From assembly GCF_008905045.1 (NCBI RefSeq), contig NZ_VWMY01000015.1, positions 1 through 64,000 of the forward strand: a DNA stretch of 64,000 nt. Reading direction: 5' to 3'. Under the pieces are notes generated by a model. It did not search any database and was not told where the DNA came from. It worked only from the letters and a program-made list of their open reading frames with translations. The position numbers and the translations under genes were made by a program. The stretch is from Streptomyces albicerus (GTDB taxonomy: Bacteria; Actinomycetota; Actinomycetes; Streptomycetales; Streptomycetaceae). Positions 1 to 8,502 of this stretch are shown here, piece after piece; the stretch's first letter is position 1; each line of letters opens with the position of its first letter.

Positions 1-121
1 TGAGGAGCGGGGGTTCGGGGGCAGCGCCCCCGACGGGGTCTGGGGCGGAGCCCCAGGGGATGGGACGGGTAGGGGCGGCGGGGGCGAAGAAAACCCCACG
101 CCAACCCCGGACGGCGCGCTC
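1..121. other. Intergenic end region downstream of icmA with two GC hairpins
   Basis: The gap after the icmA stop holds two short perfect hairpins, TCGGGGGC/GCCCCCGA at 15-33 and TGGGGC/GCCCCA at 41-55, followed by one copy of a 30-bp repeat (58-87). These are the GC-rich hairpins typical of Streptomyces intergenic regions. They could act as a bidirectional terminator, but no T-run follows. No gene is seen here. Confidence 0.6.
58..87 (+). repeat. Copy of a 30-bp repeat also found at 18720-18870
   Basis: The 30 bases starting GGATGGGACGGGTAGGGGCG are identical to 18841-18870 and to the reverse complement of 18720-18749. The element lies 34 bp beyond the icmA stop codon. It appears to be a dispersed intergenic element. 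Its function is unknown. Confidence 0.8.
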
Positions 122-1822
122 CTAGAAACCCGCCGGCTCCGTATACACCCCCCACTCGTCCCGCAGGGCATCACAGATCTCCCCCAGCGTCGCCTCGACC
201 CGCACCGCGTCGAGCATCGGCTCGATCATGTTCGAGCCGTCCCGCGCAGCGGCAAGCATCCCGGCCAGAGCCCCGCGCACGGCCGCCTCGTCACGCGCGC
301 CCCTACGTCCGCCCAGCACCCGCACCTGCTGCCGCTCCACCTCATGACTGACCCGCAGGATCTCCAAGTCCCCGGTGACAGAGCCGTGATGGACATTCAC
401 CCCCACCACCCGCTTGTCGCCCTTCTCCAGCGCCTTCTGGTACTGGAACGCGGACTCGGCGATCTCCCCGGTGAACCACCCGTCCTCGATCCCGCGCAGG
501 ATCCCGGAGGTGATCGGCCCGATGGGATGCCGCCCATCGGGATGAGCGCGCAGCCCGCGCTCCCTGATCTGCTCGAAGATCCGCTCGGCGTCCGCCTCGA
601 TCCGGTCCGTCAACTGCTCGACGTACCAGGAACCGCCCAACGGGTCCGCGACATTGGCAACGCCCGTTTCCTCCATCAGCACCTGCTGCGTACGGAGCGC
701 GATCTCCGCCGCCTGCTCGGAGGGCAGAGCCAGGGTCTCGTCCAACGCGTTCGTGTGGAGCGAGTTCGTACCGCCCAGCACCGCCGCGAGCGCCTCCACG
801 GCCGTACGGACGACGTTGTTGTACGGCTGCTGGGCCGTCAGCGAGACACCGGCCGTCTGCGTGTGGAAGCGCAGCCACTGCGCCTTCTCCGACCGCGCCC
901 CGTACACGTCCCGCAGCCACCGCGCCCAAATCCGCCGCGCCGCCCGGAACTTGGCGATCTCCTCGAAGAAGTCGACGTGCGCGTCGAAGAAGAAGCTCAA
1001 GCCCGGCGCGAAGACATCCACGTCAAGCCCGCGCGAGAGCCCCAGCTCCACATACCCGAACCCGTCGGCGAGGGTGTACGCCAGCTCCTGCGCGGCCGTC
1101 GAACCCGCCTCGCGGATGTGGTAGCCGGAGACCGACAGCGGCTTGTACGCCGGGATCTTCGTCGCGCAGTGCTCCATCAGGTCCCCGATGAGCCTCAGAT
1201 GCGGCTCGGGCTGGAAGAGCCACTCCTTCTGCGCGATGTACTCCTTGAAGATGTCGGTCTGGAGCGTGCCGTTCAGCAGGCCCGGGTCGACACCCTGCCG
1301 CTCGGCGGCGACGAGGTACATGCAGAAGACGGGCACGGCCGGCCCGCTGATCGTCATGGATGTCGTCACGTCGCGCAGCGGAATGTCCTTGAACAGGACC
1401 TCCATGTCGGCCGCGGAGTCGATCGCGACACCGCAGTGCCCGACCTCGCCGAGCGAGCGCGGGTCGTCGGAGTCGCGCCCCATGAGCGTGGGCATGTCGA
1501 AGGCCACGGAGAGCCCGCCCCCGCCGTTGGCGAGGATCTTCTTGTAGCGCTCGTTGGTCTGCTCGGCGTTCCCGAACCCGGCGAACTGCCGTATGGTCCA
1601 CGTCCGCCCTCGGTAGCCGGTCGCGTAGAGCCCTCGGGTGAAGGGGTACTCCCCCGGCCAGCCGATCCGCTCGAACCCGTCGTACGTCTCCCCGGGCCGC
1701 GGTCCGTACACGGGCTCCACGGGATCACCGGAGAGCGTCGTGAAGTCGGCCTCACGCTTGCGCGAGGCGTCGTAACGGGCCTGCCAGCGACGGCGGCCCT
1801 CCTCGATGGCGTCAGCGTCCAT
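122..1822 (-). CDS. icmA: Isobutyryl-CoA mutase large subunit IcmA
   Basis: Coenzyme-B12-dependent interconversion of isobutyryl-CoA and n-butyryl-CoA; this is the 566-aa catalytic TIM-barrel chain. It lacks the C-terminal B12-binding domain, which must come from a separate small subunit (IcmB) not in this window. The substrate-pocket residues separate it from methylmalonyl-CoA mutase: Phe80 in TIRQFAGFGNAEQTN, where MCM has Tyr, and Gln198 in IAQKEW, where MCM has Arg. With the ATG at 1822 these fall at exactly the numbers known for IcmA, which supports this start over a 17-codon upstream extension. No Shine-Dalgarno is visible; a TAAATT box ends 7 nt before the ATG, so the mRNA may be leaderless. 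The pathway links valine and butyrate catabolism to polyketide precursors. Confidence 0.93.
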   Translation of the reverse strand: MDADAIEEGRRRWQARYDASRKREADFTTLSGDPVEPVYGPRPGETYDGFERIGWPGEYPFTRGLYATGYRGRTWTIRQFAGFGNAEQTNERYKKILANGGGGLSVAFDMPTLMGRDSDDPRSLGEVGHCGVAIDSAADMEVLFKDIPLRDVTTSMTISGPAVPVFCMYLVAAERQGVDPGLLNGTLQTDIFKEYIAQKEWLFQPEPHLRLIGDLMEHCATKIPAYKPLSVSGYHIREAGSTAAQELAYTLADGFGYVELGLSRGLDVDVFAPGLSFFFDAHVDFFEEIAKFRAARRIWARWLRDVYGARSEKAQWLRFHTQTAGVSLTAQQPYNNVVRTAVEALAAVLGGTNSLHTNALDETLALPSEQAAEIALRTQQVLMEETGVANVADPLGGSWYVEQLTDRIEADAERIFEQIRERGLRAHPDGRHPIGPITSGILRGIEDGWFTGEIAESAFQYQKALEKGDKRVVGVNVHHGSVTGDLEILRVSHEVERQQVRVLGGRRGARDEAAVRGALAGMLAAARDGSNMIEPMLDAVRVEATLGEICDALRDEWGVYTEPAGF

Positions 1823-1829
1823 ACCATCG

Positions 1830-1859
1830 AATTTACTAGGACGTCCTAGTAACTGTCGA
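1830..1859 (-). promoter_or_regulatory. icmA promoter with embedded 20-bp palindromic operator
   Basis: Reading towards icmA, TCGACA (1854-1859) is followed by an 18-bp spacer and TAAATT (1830-1835), then 7 nt to the ATG. The perfect palindrome TTACTAGGACGTCCTAGTAA (1833-1852) fills the spacer and overlaps the first three bases of the -10 box. This is the expected geometry for a repressor operator. The regulator is not identified; MarR, ArsR and TetR-type genes all occur in the window. Confidence 0.6.
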
Positions 1860-1933
1860 TGGCAGACCGCCACGGATCACCCGTGGCGGTGGTGGTGCCC
1901 CCATGCAAACGTCCAGAACGTCAGGCCGGGACG

Positions 1934-2272
1934 TCAGGCCTTGGCGACCGCGCCCGCGTCCTCCGCGACCTTGGCTTCCAGCTCGTGGCTCACCTTGCGC
2001 TCCACGAAGAAGGCGGCCGTGGGAATCGTGCCCGCGAGCAGCACCCACACCTGCTTGCCGACCGGCCACTTCGCCTTGGAGCCCAGATCGAAGGCGCAGA
2101 CCAGGTAGACGACGTACAGCCAGCCGTGCGCGATGCCGACGATGCGCGTGAAGTCCGCGGCGCCGTCGAGGTCCAGCACGTACTTGGCGATCACACCGAG
2201 GGTCAGCAGGACCAGCAGCACACCGGTGACGTAGGCCATGACGCGGTAGCGGGTCAGCACGCTCTTTTTCAT
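1934..2272 (-). CDS. DUF3817 integral membrane protein (copy 1)
   Basis: A 112-aa protein with three predicted membrane segments, near residues 8-28, 42-60 and 70-88, and a charged C-terminal tail ending in VAEDAGAVAKA. It matches the DUF3817 family, whose function is unknown. A paralogue lies at 10957-11301; both share the KWxxG/K...LxxxPTxxFFxERK pattern near the third segment. The ATG at 2272 (MKKSVLTRY) starts just before the first hydrophobic stretch. A GTG six codons upstream is also possible, and neither has a convincing ribosome site. It lies downstream of, and on the same strand as, the MFS-MarR pair. Confidence 0.75.
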   Translation of the reverse strand: MKKSVLTRYRVMAYVTGVLLVLLTLGVIAKYVLDLDGAADFTRIVGIAHGWLYVVYLVCAFDLGSKAKWPVGKQVWVLLAGTIPTAAFFVERKVSHELEAKVAEDAGAVAKA

Positions 2273-2359
2273 GGGTACGAGCGTAACCACCGGTTTCGCA
2301 CGATCTTCGGGCGGCCCCCGGACCCGTACGACCCCGTACGGACCGGCCCCGCTCCCCCT

Positions 2360-2869
2360 CTACTCCTCTTCGAAGTCCTCCGCCGCCACTCTCAGCGGCC
2401 GCAGCATCGCGAAGATCTCCCTGCACTCCTCCGCGTCGTACACCCCGAGCCCGAAGTCCATCGCCATCAGGTCGCGGGTGGCGGCTTCGCAGACCTCTCG
2501 GCCCTTCTCGGTGATGGAGGCGAGGGTGCCGCGTCCGTCGTTGGGATTGGGGCGCTTGTCGACGAGTCCGGACCGCACGAGCCGGTCCACGGTGTTCGTC
2601 ACGGAGGTCGGATGCACCATGAGCCGTTCGCCGATCTTGGACATCGGCAGCTCTCCGGCTTTGGAGAAGGTGAGCAGCACCAGCGCCTCGTACCGCGCGA
2701 ACGTCAGCCCGTACGGCTTGACGACCGCGTCGACCTCGGCCAGCAGGATCTGGTGCGCGCGCATGATCGAGGTGATCGCGGCCATGGACGGCACGTTTCC
2801 CCAGCGCTGCTTCCAGTGTTCGTCGGCGCGAGCGATGGGATCGAAGGCAAGACTGAGCGGCTTCGGCAC
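2360..2869 (-). CDS. MarR-family transcriptional regulator
   Basis: A 169-aa winged-helix protein. The DNA-binding core lies in the middle: LTFARYEALVLL, then LPMSKIGERLMVHPTSVTNTVDRLVRSGLV as helix-turn-helix, then NPNDGRGTLASIT as the wing with the typical D-x-R. The terminal helices would form the dimer interface. The GTG start at 2869 follows the stop of the MFS gene by only 10 bp, so the two are probably co-transcribed and the regulator may control the transporter in response to its substrate. The ligand is unknown. It is an S. coelicolor core-type gene (SCO5413-like, from memory). Confidence 0.85.
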   Translation of the reverse strand: MPKPLSLAFDPIARADEHWKQRWGNVPSMAAITSIMRAHQILLAEVDAVVKPYGLTFARYEALVLLTFSKAGELPMSKIGERLMVHPTSVTNTVDRLVRSGLVDKRPNPNDGRGTLASITEKGREVCEAATRDLMAMDFGLGVYDAEECREIFAMLRPLRVAAEDFEEE

Positions 2870-2879
2870 GGCAAAGACC

Positions 2880-4280
2880 CTACCGGCCGGTCATATCGTG
2901 GCCAGCCCCGTCTCGCGCTTCGGTACGCACTCCTTCCGTACGCCGCGATCCGTCCCCTTCGGTGCCCCTTGCTCCGGCCCCTGCCATGCCCTGCGCTCCG
3001 GCCCCCTCTGTACGCCGCGCGCGGGCGTCGTCCGTGCGCCGCACCTCCAGCACCAGGAGTACGCAGCCCACCGTCCCCACCACACCGACCCCGCCCACGA
3101 CCGTGCTGACCGCCCAGAACTCGGCGGCTGCCCCGGCGAGCGCCATGCCCACGCCCTGGATCGTCATCAGCCCGGCCGTGTGCACGGTCATCGCCCGCCC
3201 GCGCAGCTCCTCTGGGACGGCGTCCACGAACCAGCGGTCGAGGCCGAGGGTGTACGCGCCCGCCGACCCGGCGAGGAGCAGCGCGAGCAGGATCCAGCCG
3301 AGGCCCGGGTGGAACGGATAGACGAGGAGCGGCAGCAGACCGGCGCCGGCGAGGGGCAGCACGATCCGGGAGCGGGCCGCGGGCGACAGGGCGGCGCCGG
3401 CGTACAGCTCTCCCGTGATCGTCCCGACCGGCATCGCGCACATCAGCAGCCCGACCCAGGCCGTGCCGACCCCGATCTCGTCCGCGTACGCGGCGGCGAG
3501 GGCCTCGGGCGCGACGACGAACATGGGCGGCACCCACAGGAGCAGCAGCAGCGCGCGGATCCGGCGGTCGCCGAGGACCTGCCGGGTGCCGGCGAGCGAG
3601 TACCGCACGAGCGTCCCGCCCCCGGCCCGCGCGGGCCTGCGCCGGGTGCCGAGGCGCAGGAGCAGCGCCGAGGCGAGGAAGGTGCCCAGTGTGATGAGCA
3701 GCGCCCCGCGCGGCGACATGAAGGTGAGCAGGACCCCGCCGAGCCCGAAGCCCACGAGCAGGGCGCTCTGCGACACGATCCGCAGCAGCGAGCGCCCGAG
3801 TACGAACAGGTCGCCGTCCCCGAGGATCTCGGTCAGCGTGGCCATCCGCGTCCCGCTGAACACCGGCGAGACGGCCGCGATGACGCACCGCAGCCCGAGC
3901 AGCGCCGCGACCGGTGTGGACGGCAGAGCCATCAGCGCCGCGCATCCGGCGCACACCAGGTCGCACACGACGAGCACCCGCCGCGCCGGAAACCGGTCGG
4001 CCACCCCGGACAGCAGCGTCCCGCCGACGAGGTACGGCAGGAAGCCCAGCGCGAACGCCAGCGCGCTGAGCAGCGGCGATCCCGTCAGCGCGTACACGAG
4101 CACGGTCAGCGCGATCTCGCTGACGACCACACCCAGCAGGGAAAGGGCGTGCGCGAGGAAGACGGCACGGAATTCCTTCACGGCGAAGGCACTGCGGTAT
4201 CCGCCCTGCCGTGCTTCATCGGAACGGGTGGGCACCGTCGTCGCGCCCTTCGCTTCTTCTGGCATGCCCAGCAGCGTCAC
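2880..4280 (-). CDS. MFS efflux transporter
   Basis: A 466-aa major facilitator protein of about 12 membrane helices. The loop after helix 2 has LVGGTLLSGVADRFPARRVLV, a form of the MFS motif A. The last 60 residues are hydrophilic and low-complexity, with repeated GAGA and RRTEG stretches, probably a disordered cytoplasmic tail. Likely start codons are the GTG at 4280 or the ATG at 4265 (MPEEAKG); neither has a clear ribosome site. The MarR gene follows directly and an ArsR-type gene diverges at 4341. Substrate unknown; drug or metabolite export is the usual role. Confidence 0.83.
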   Translation of the reverse strand: MTLLGMPEEAKGATTVPTRSDEARQGGYRSAFAVKEFRAVFLAHALSLLGVVVSEIALTVLVYALTGSPLLSALAFALGFLPYLVGGTLLSGVADRFPARRVLVVCDLVCAGCAALMALPSTPVAALLGLRCVIAAVSPVFSGTRMATLTEILGDGDLFVLGRSLLRIVSQSALLVGFGLGGVLLTFMSPRGALLITLGTFLASALLLRLGTRRRPARAGGGTLVRYSLAGTRQVLGDRRIRALLLLLWVPPMFVVAPEALAAAYADEIGVGTAWVGLLMCAMPVGTITGELYAGAALSPAARSRIVLPLAGAGLLPLLVYPFHPGLGWILLALLLAGSAGAYTLGLDRWFVDAVPEELRGRAMTVHTAGLMTIQGVGMALAGAAAEFWAVSTVVGGVGVVGTVGCVLLVLEVRRTDDARARRTEGAGAQGMAGAGARGTEGDGSRRTEGVRTEARDGAGHDMTGR

Positions 4281-4340
4281 GCGTGCGTGCCGACCGCCCT
4301 AGAGTTTCGGCACAGGCCGAATCTCCCGCGAGGAGGCGTG

Positions 4341-5324
4341 ATGCCGTTCCACCTCCACTTCGGTGAGGACGACCTTCTCAACTGCCGTTTCGCGGTGTCC
4401 CCTCTGTGGGAGACCCACGAAGCCGTACGCACCCTGCTGCGTCCGGATCGGCAGGGCTACCACCCCGCATGGCTGCGCCGCATCCGCACGGCGGCGGCGT
4501 CGCTGGATCTGGAACCCCTGTGGCTGCTCATGCCGCGCCACGGGCACAGCCCGGACTGTCTGATGCCGCCCCCGATCGGGCCCGCGGCCACGTTCGAGGA
4601 GGAGATCGCTGCCGTACGGGGTATCGATCCCGAAGTCGCGCGCGCCGAGATGGCGCTCTCGCTCGCGGACACCCCCGGTGCCGCCGAATCCCCGCTCGGC
4701 CGGGCGCTGCTCGCCGAGCCGGCGCGCGCGGTGCAGGAGCTGACGGCCACGCTGGAAGCGGCCTGGCGCACCCTCGTCCAGCCCGTGTGGCCAAGGCTGC
4801 GCGCCCTCCTGGAGGCCGACGTCGCCTTCCACTCGCGCCGTCTCGCCGAGGTGGGCCTGGGCGGGCTGCTGCCCGAGCTGGACCGGCGGTTCGCCTGGGA
4901 CGCGGGCACGCTCACGGTCGACTGGAAGGGCGAGCACGTACGCGAACTCGGCGGCCAGGGCCTGGTGTTGATGCCCAGCGTCTTCTCCTGGCCGGACGTG
5001 GTCAGCGGCTTCGACCCGCCCTGGCAGCCGACGCTGGTCTACCCGGCGCGCGGTATCGCCGGCCTGTGGGCCGAGCCGTCCGACCGTACGCCCGAAGCCC
5101 TCGTACGACTCCTCGGGCGCGGCCGGGCCGCCGTCCTGGCGGCGCTCGACGAACCCGCCACGACCACGGCCCTCGCACACCGCCTCGGCCTCGCGCCCTC
5201 ATCCGTGTCCGCGCACCTGGCGGCGCTGCGCGACGCGGGCCTGCTCGTCTCGCGCCGGTACGGGCACCAGGTGCTGTACGAGCGGACGCCGCTGGGCATC
5301 GCGCTGGCGTCGGGCGGCGCCTGA
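4341..5324 (+). CDS. ArsR-type winged-helix regulator with long N-terminal domain
   Basis: A 327-aa protein. Residues 1 to about 250 form an uncharacterised domain of the type found in DUF5937/ArsR-like regulators. The C-terminal 75 residues carry the helix-turn-helix TTTALAHRLGLAPSSVSAHL followed by AALRDAGLLVSRRYGHQVLYERT. No Cys pair of the metal-sensing kind is seen in the recognition helix, so metal sensing is unlikely. The ATG at 4341 is well placed behind GAGGAGG. It diverges from the MFS gene, which it may regulate. Directly downstream is a 17-bp tandem repeat. Confidence 0.82.
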   Translation: MPFHLHFGEDDLLNCRFAVSPLWETHEAVRTLLRPDRQGYHPAWLRRIRTAAASLDLEPLWLLMPRHGHSPDCLMPPPIGPAATFEEEIAAVRGIDPEVARAEMALSLADTPGAAESPLGRALLAEPARAVQELTATLEAAWRTLVQPVWPRLRALLEADVAFHSRRLAEVGLGGLLPELDRRFAWDAGTLTVDWKGEHVRELGGQGLVLMPSVFSWPDVVSGFDPPWQPTLVYPARGIAGLWAEPSDRTPEALVRLLGRGRAAVLAALDEPATTTALAHRLGLAPSSVSAHLAALRDAGLLVSRRYGHQVLYERTPLGIALASGGA

Positions 5325-5329
5325 CGCCC

Positions 5330-5397
5330 TGACGGTTCTGAGGCCCCGCCAGTTCCGACGGCCCGCCGGTTCCGACGCCCCGCCGGTTCTGACGGCC
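5330..5397 (+). repeat. Four 17-bp tandem repeats
   Basis: Starting 6 bp after the ArsR-type stop codon, a 17-bp unit close to CGCCGGTTCCGACGGCC occurs at 5347-5363, 5364-5380 and 5381-5397, with a degenerate copy at 5330-5346. There is no spacer between units, so it is not CRISPR-like. It looks like a minisatellite formed by replication slippage. Confidence 0.75.
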
Positions 5398-5444
5398 CGA
5401 CAGGAAGCGTCGCCGCACGGTGTTGCATCCATGCCGGTTAAGTC

Positions 5445-5456
5445 CGTTATGTAACG
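5445..5456. promoter_or_regulatory. Short inverted repeat upstream of the GH6 gene
   Basis: CGTTA-TG-TAACG is a perfect 5-bp inverted repeat ending 47 bp before the ATG of the glucanase gene. It may be an operator half-site pair or part of the promoter. A weak TTGCAT (5423-5428) and TTATGT (5447-5452) pair, 18 bp apart, overlaps it. Confidence 0.3.
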
Positions 5457-5503
5457 ATAGCCGGACACCGTCACTGATCGTTGCCTTCGCCCAAGGGGGC
5501 AGG

Positions 5504-6517
5504 ATGTTCCGGCCGACCCGTACCCGTACTCTCGTGGTGCTCGCCGCGCTCGGACTCGCGGCGGGCTGCTCGTCCCCGTCCGAGGTCGACACGACCGCCG
5601 CCGCCCGGGAGACCCCCGCGCAGGTGAGCCCAGCCTCCGCTTCCCCGTTCTGGGTCGACCCGGCAAGCCCCGCCGCCCGGCAGGTCCGGCAGTGGGAGCG
5701 GCAGGGGCGCGGGAACGACGCCCGGCTGCTGAAGCGCATCGCGGACCGGCCCGCCGCCATCTGGCCCGCGGCGGACAACCCCGAGGCGAAGATCAGGGAG
5801 GCGACCGCGGCGGCGGCCCGGGAGGGGCGTACGGCCGTGTTCGTCGCGTACAACATCCCGCACCGCGACTGCGGACAGCACTCGGCGGGCGGGGCGCACG
5901 ACGCGGACGCCTACCAGGACTGGATCGGGCGGTTCGCCGAGGCCATCGGCGACGGCAAGGCCCTGGTGGTGCTGGAGCCCGACGCGGTCGCGCACATCGT
6001 GGACGGCTGCACGCCGGGCGAGTACCACGGGGAGCGCGAGCAGCTGATCGCCGAGGCGATCGTGCGGCTGAAGCGGCAGCCCGGCACGCGGGTGTACCTG
6101 GACGCGGGCAACCCGGCCTGGGTCCAGGAGTCGTGGAAGCTCGTCGACCGTCTCAAGCGCGCCGGCATCGTGAACGCCGACGGCTTCGCCCTGAACGTCG
6201 CCAACTTCCAGCCGGACGAGACCACGAAGGAGTACGGCCGCCGGCTCTCGAAGGACCTCGGCGGCAAGCACTTCGTCGTCGACACCAGCCGCAACGGCAA
6301 CGGCCCCCTGCACGGCGACCCCTCCCAGGCCTGGTGCAACCCGCCGGGCCGCGCCCTCGGCACCCCGCCCACCACGGACACCGGCGACCCGCTGGTGGAC
6401 GCGTACCTGTGGATCAAGCGGCCCGGCGAATCGGACGGGCAGTGCCGCGGGGGCCCGGCGGCGGGGCAGTGGTGGGCGGACTACGCGTTGGGGCTGGCGC
6501 GCAATTCGAGGGCCTGA
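5504..6517 (+). CDS. cslZ: GH6-family endoglucanase lipoprotein (CslZ-like)
   Basis: A 337-aa secreted lipoprotein. The signal peptide has the lipobox LAAGC with lipidated Cys22. The rest is a glycoside hydrolase family 6 catalytic domain: YNIPHRDC, with Asp122 next to the tunnel, and the family signature VVLEPD, whose Asp160 is the expected proton donor. It ends with KRPGESDGQC. The enzyme should cut beta-1,4-glucan at the outer face of the membrane. It faces the cslA-glxA operon tail to tail, 26 bp apart, as in the known csl loci where CslA makes the glucan. The ATG at 5504 was chosen for its AAGGGGG site and because the signal peptide begins there. Confidence 0.87.
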   Translation: MFRPTRTRTLVVLAALGLAAGCSSPSEVDTTAAARETPAQVSPASASPFWVDPASPAARQVRQWERQGRGNDARLLKRIADRPAAIWPAADNPEAKIREATAAAAREGRTAVFVAYNIPHRDCGQHSAGGAHDADAYQDWIGRFAEAIGDGKALVVLEPDAVAHIVDGCTPGEYHGEREQLIAEAIVRLKRQPGTRVYLDAGNPAWVQESWKLVDRLKRAGIVNADGFALNVANFQPDETTKEYGRRLSKDLGGKHFVVDTSRNGNGPLHGDPSQAWCNPPGRALGTPPTTDTGDPLVDAYLWIKRPGESDGQCRGGPAAGQWWADYALGLARNSRA

Positions 6518-6543
6518 CAAGCGACTCCGTCAGTCGTCGGCTC

Positions 6544-8499
6544 TCACGTGACCTGGATCCACTTCGCCTCGGACGGCGTCCCCTCCCCGTCCGTCACGAA
6601 CAGCATGTACCAGCCGGGCGGCACCAGCGTCCGGTCCTCCGGTACGTCCACGGTCACCGAGTCCTTGGTCTTCGTGAGGCCGAGTGCGATGGACCGCTGC
6701 TCGACGTCCGTGGTGTGCGTGACCGCGCTGGGGCGCATCAGGCGGGCGTTCACGATCCGGTCCGGGTGCCGGGTGGCGAAGGTGGCGCGGCCCTCGCCGT
6801 CGACCTCCTGCGGGCCGTCGCCGAGTACGGGGCGCTTCTTGGCGTTCTTGTGCAGGGTGGGCGGGGTGTAGATCTCCATGCGCTGCTCGAAGTGGCCGAG
6901 CTTGGTGTTCTGCTGGTCGTCGAAGAGCGGGTCGGAGCCGAAGGTGGCGATCCGGCCGTCGGGCAGGAGCAGCGCCTCGGAGTGGTAGTTGCGGCCGACC
7001 CTGGGCGAGGCGGCGGCACGGAAGGAGTTGGACTTCGGGTCGTAGAACTGCGCCTTGAGTATGTTGCTGGCGCTGCGCCCCCGGTAGTCCTCGGCTCCGT
7101 TCGACGTGAACACCGAGTCGTCCGGCATGATCACGCTGTTCAGGTAGCGGGTGCCCTGCGGCAGGTCGGGGCCGTCCTCGAAGACGGGGTTGTTCTTCTT
7201 GAGGTCGACGACGGCCGTGCGCGGGGTCGACTTCTTGGACTCGCCGACGCCTCCGCCACCGAGGATCATCACCTTCTGGTCCTGCGCCGGGGGAAGGAGG
7301 AGAGAGGCGGAGGTCTCCGTCTGGTCGAGGTCGGTCAGACCCGGCACCTTCTCGAACTTGTTGGACTTCAGGTCCCACCAACCGGGTTCGCGGCCGAGTT
7401 CGGCCGGTCCGTAACCGGCGTTCGAGGCCGGGTAGAAGAGCTTGCCGCCCTTGGTGAGGAAGAGGGCGGGGTAGGTCGGGAAGTAGCGCTTGGGACCCGG
7501 AGTCCACTTCTTGGTCTTCGGGTCGTAGATCTCGTTGTCGCCCGGGTCGATCACACCGAGGTCGTCGAGTCCGGAGACCGCGAGCACCCGCCCGTCCTCC
7601 AGACCGACGAGCGTCGGATACCAGCGGGCCTTGTCCATCGGCTCGACGGGCACGTACTTCTCGGCCGTCGGGTCGAACTCATAGGCGGCCCTGATCCCCT
7701 GGAAGTCCTGCTTCTCCATGGTGATCTTCTCGGAGAGGCCGTACGTGTTGCTGGCGTCCTTGCCCTTCAGGCCGACGATCTCGTACTGGGCCTGCCTGTC
7801 CGTGACGGCCAGCGGGCCCCCCTTGGTGGCCTCGACGAAGACACGGGCCTCGCTCGCGGTGACCTTCGTCCGCCAGGGCTGCATCACGCCGGACTTGTTG
7901 TACCTGATCTCCTGTGTGCGCTTGGCCTTGGGGACGGTGACGTCGAACCTGCTGACGTACTCGACACCGGACGGCGCGCGGAAGCGGGTGCCCTTCTTGA
8001 GGACGATCGGCTTGTCCGGGTTCTCGTTCTTCACGCGCATACCGCCGCCGGCCCGCTCGACCTCGCCGTCGAGCAGTTCGTAGCGGGCGGTGCCGCCGGC
8101 CACGAGCAGGCGGCCGCTGGGGAGTTGTGCGTGACCTGAGCAGAAGAAGTCGTCGGGGGTGGGGATCTTCTTGAACGTGTCGGTCCTCGGGTCCCACAGG
8201 ACGGTGTCGAAGGACCCCTCGTCGAACTTCTTCTGCTCATTGCCGGAGCCCGCGACGATCAGCACCTTGCCGGTGTGCAGGAGGGCCGCGTGGATGGCGT
8301 TGGTGCGGTACTCCTCGGGGATGTCCAGCTGCTTCCAGGAGCCGTACCTCGCCTTGTAGCCGGGCTGGGCGATCTTGTACTCGTAGTACTTCTCCGAGGC
8401 GAAGCCGATCGCGGCCGGGGCGTTGAGTCCGGCGAGCACCGCGATGCCGCCGATGCCGAGCAGGGTCTTCTTGGTCTTCTTCGAGGGGCGATAGGCCAT
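6544..8499 (-). CDS. glxA: GlxA, mononuclear copper-radical oxidase (galactose-oxidase family)
   Basis: A 651-aa protein. An N-terminal membrane anchor (about residues 11-31, after a Lys-rich start) precedes a kelch-type beta-propeller and a C-terminal DUF1929-like domain. Active-site residues of galactose oxidase are all present: Cys120 in DDFFCSGHAQLPSG, which forms the thioether cross-link with Tyr294; Trp293 directly before that Tyr in ARWYPT; the axial Tyr and Cu-ligand His in RNYHSEALLLPDG; and the second His in VTHTTDVEQR. In S. lividans GlxA is needed for hyphal-tip glucan and pellet formation. Its ATG lies 3 bp after the cslA stop, behind AGGAGG within the cslA 3' end, so expression is coupled. 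Confidence 0.92.
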   Translation of the reverse strand: MAYRPSKKTKKTLLGIGGIAVLAGLNAPAAIGFASEKYYEYKIAQPGYKARYGSWKQLDIPEEYRTNAIHAALLHTGKVLIVAGSGNEQKKFDEGSFDTVLWDPRTDTFKKIPTPDDFFCSGHAQLPSGRLLVAGGTARYELLDGEVERAGGGMRVKNENPDKPIVLKKGTRFRAPSGVEYVSRFDVTVPKAKRTQEIRYNKSGVMQPWRTKVTASEARVFVEATKGGPLAVTDRQAQYEIVGLKGKDASNTYGLSEKITMEKQDFQGIRAAYEFDPTAEKYVPVEPMDKARWYPTLVGLEDGRVLAVSGLDDLGVIDPGDNEIYDPKTKKWTPGPKRYFPTYPALFLTKGGKLFYPASNAGYGPAELGREPGWWDLKSNKFEKVPGLTDLDQTETSASLLLPPAQDQKVMILGGGGVGESKKSTPRTAVVDLKKNNPVFEDGPDLPQGTRYLNSVIMPDDSVFTSNGAEDYRGRSASNILKAQFYDPKSNSFRAAASPRVGRNYHSEALLLPDGRIATFGSDPLFDDQQNTKLGHFEQRMEIYTPPTLHKNAKKRPVLGDGPQEVDGEGRATFATRHPDRIVNARLMRPSAVTHTTDVEQRSIALGLTKTKDSVTVDVPEDRTLVPPGWYMLFVTDGEGTPSEAKWIQVT

Positions 8500-8502
8500 G
8501 GC

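Noticed and set aside
344..1849. Long plus-strand ORF opposite icmA
   Set aside because: The minus-strand frame encodes a complete mutase with all pocket residues; the plus ORF is low-complexity shadow sequence.
5330..5397. Possible CRISPR array
   Set aside because: The 17-bp units are directly joined with no spacers, and no cas genes are nearby.
5692..8139. 815-aa plus-strand ORF across cslZ and glxA
   Set aside because: It spans two convergent genes with clear enzyme signatures and is rich in Arg/Gly/Val, as expected for a shadow.
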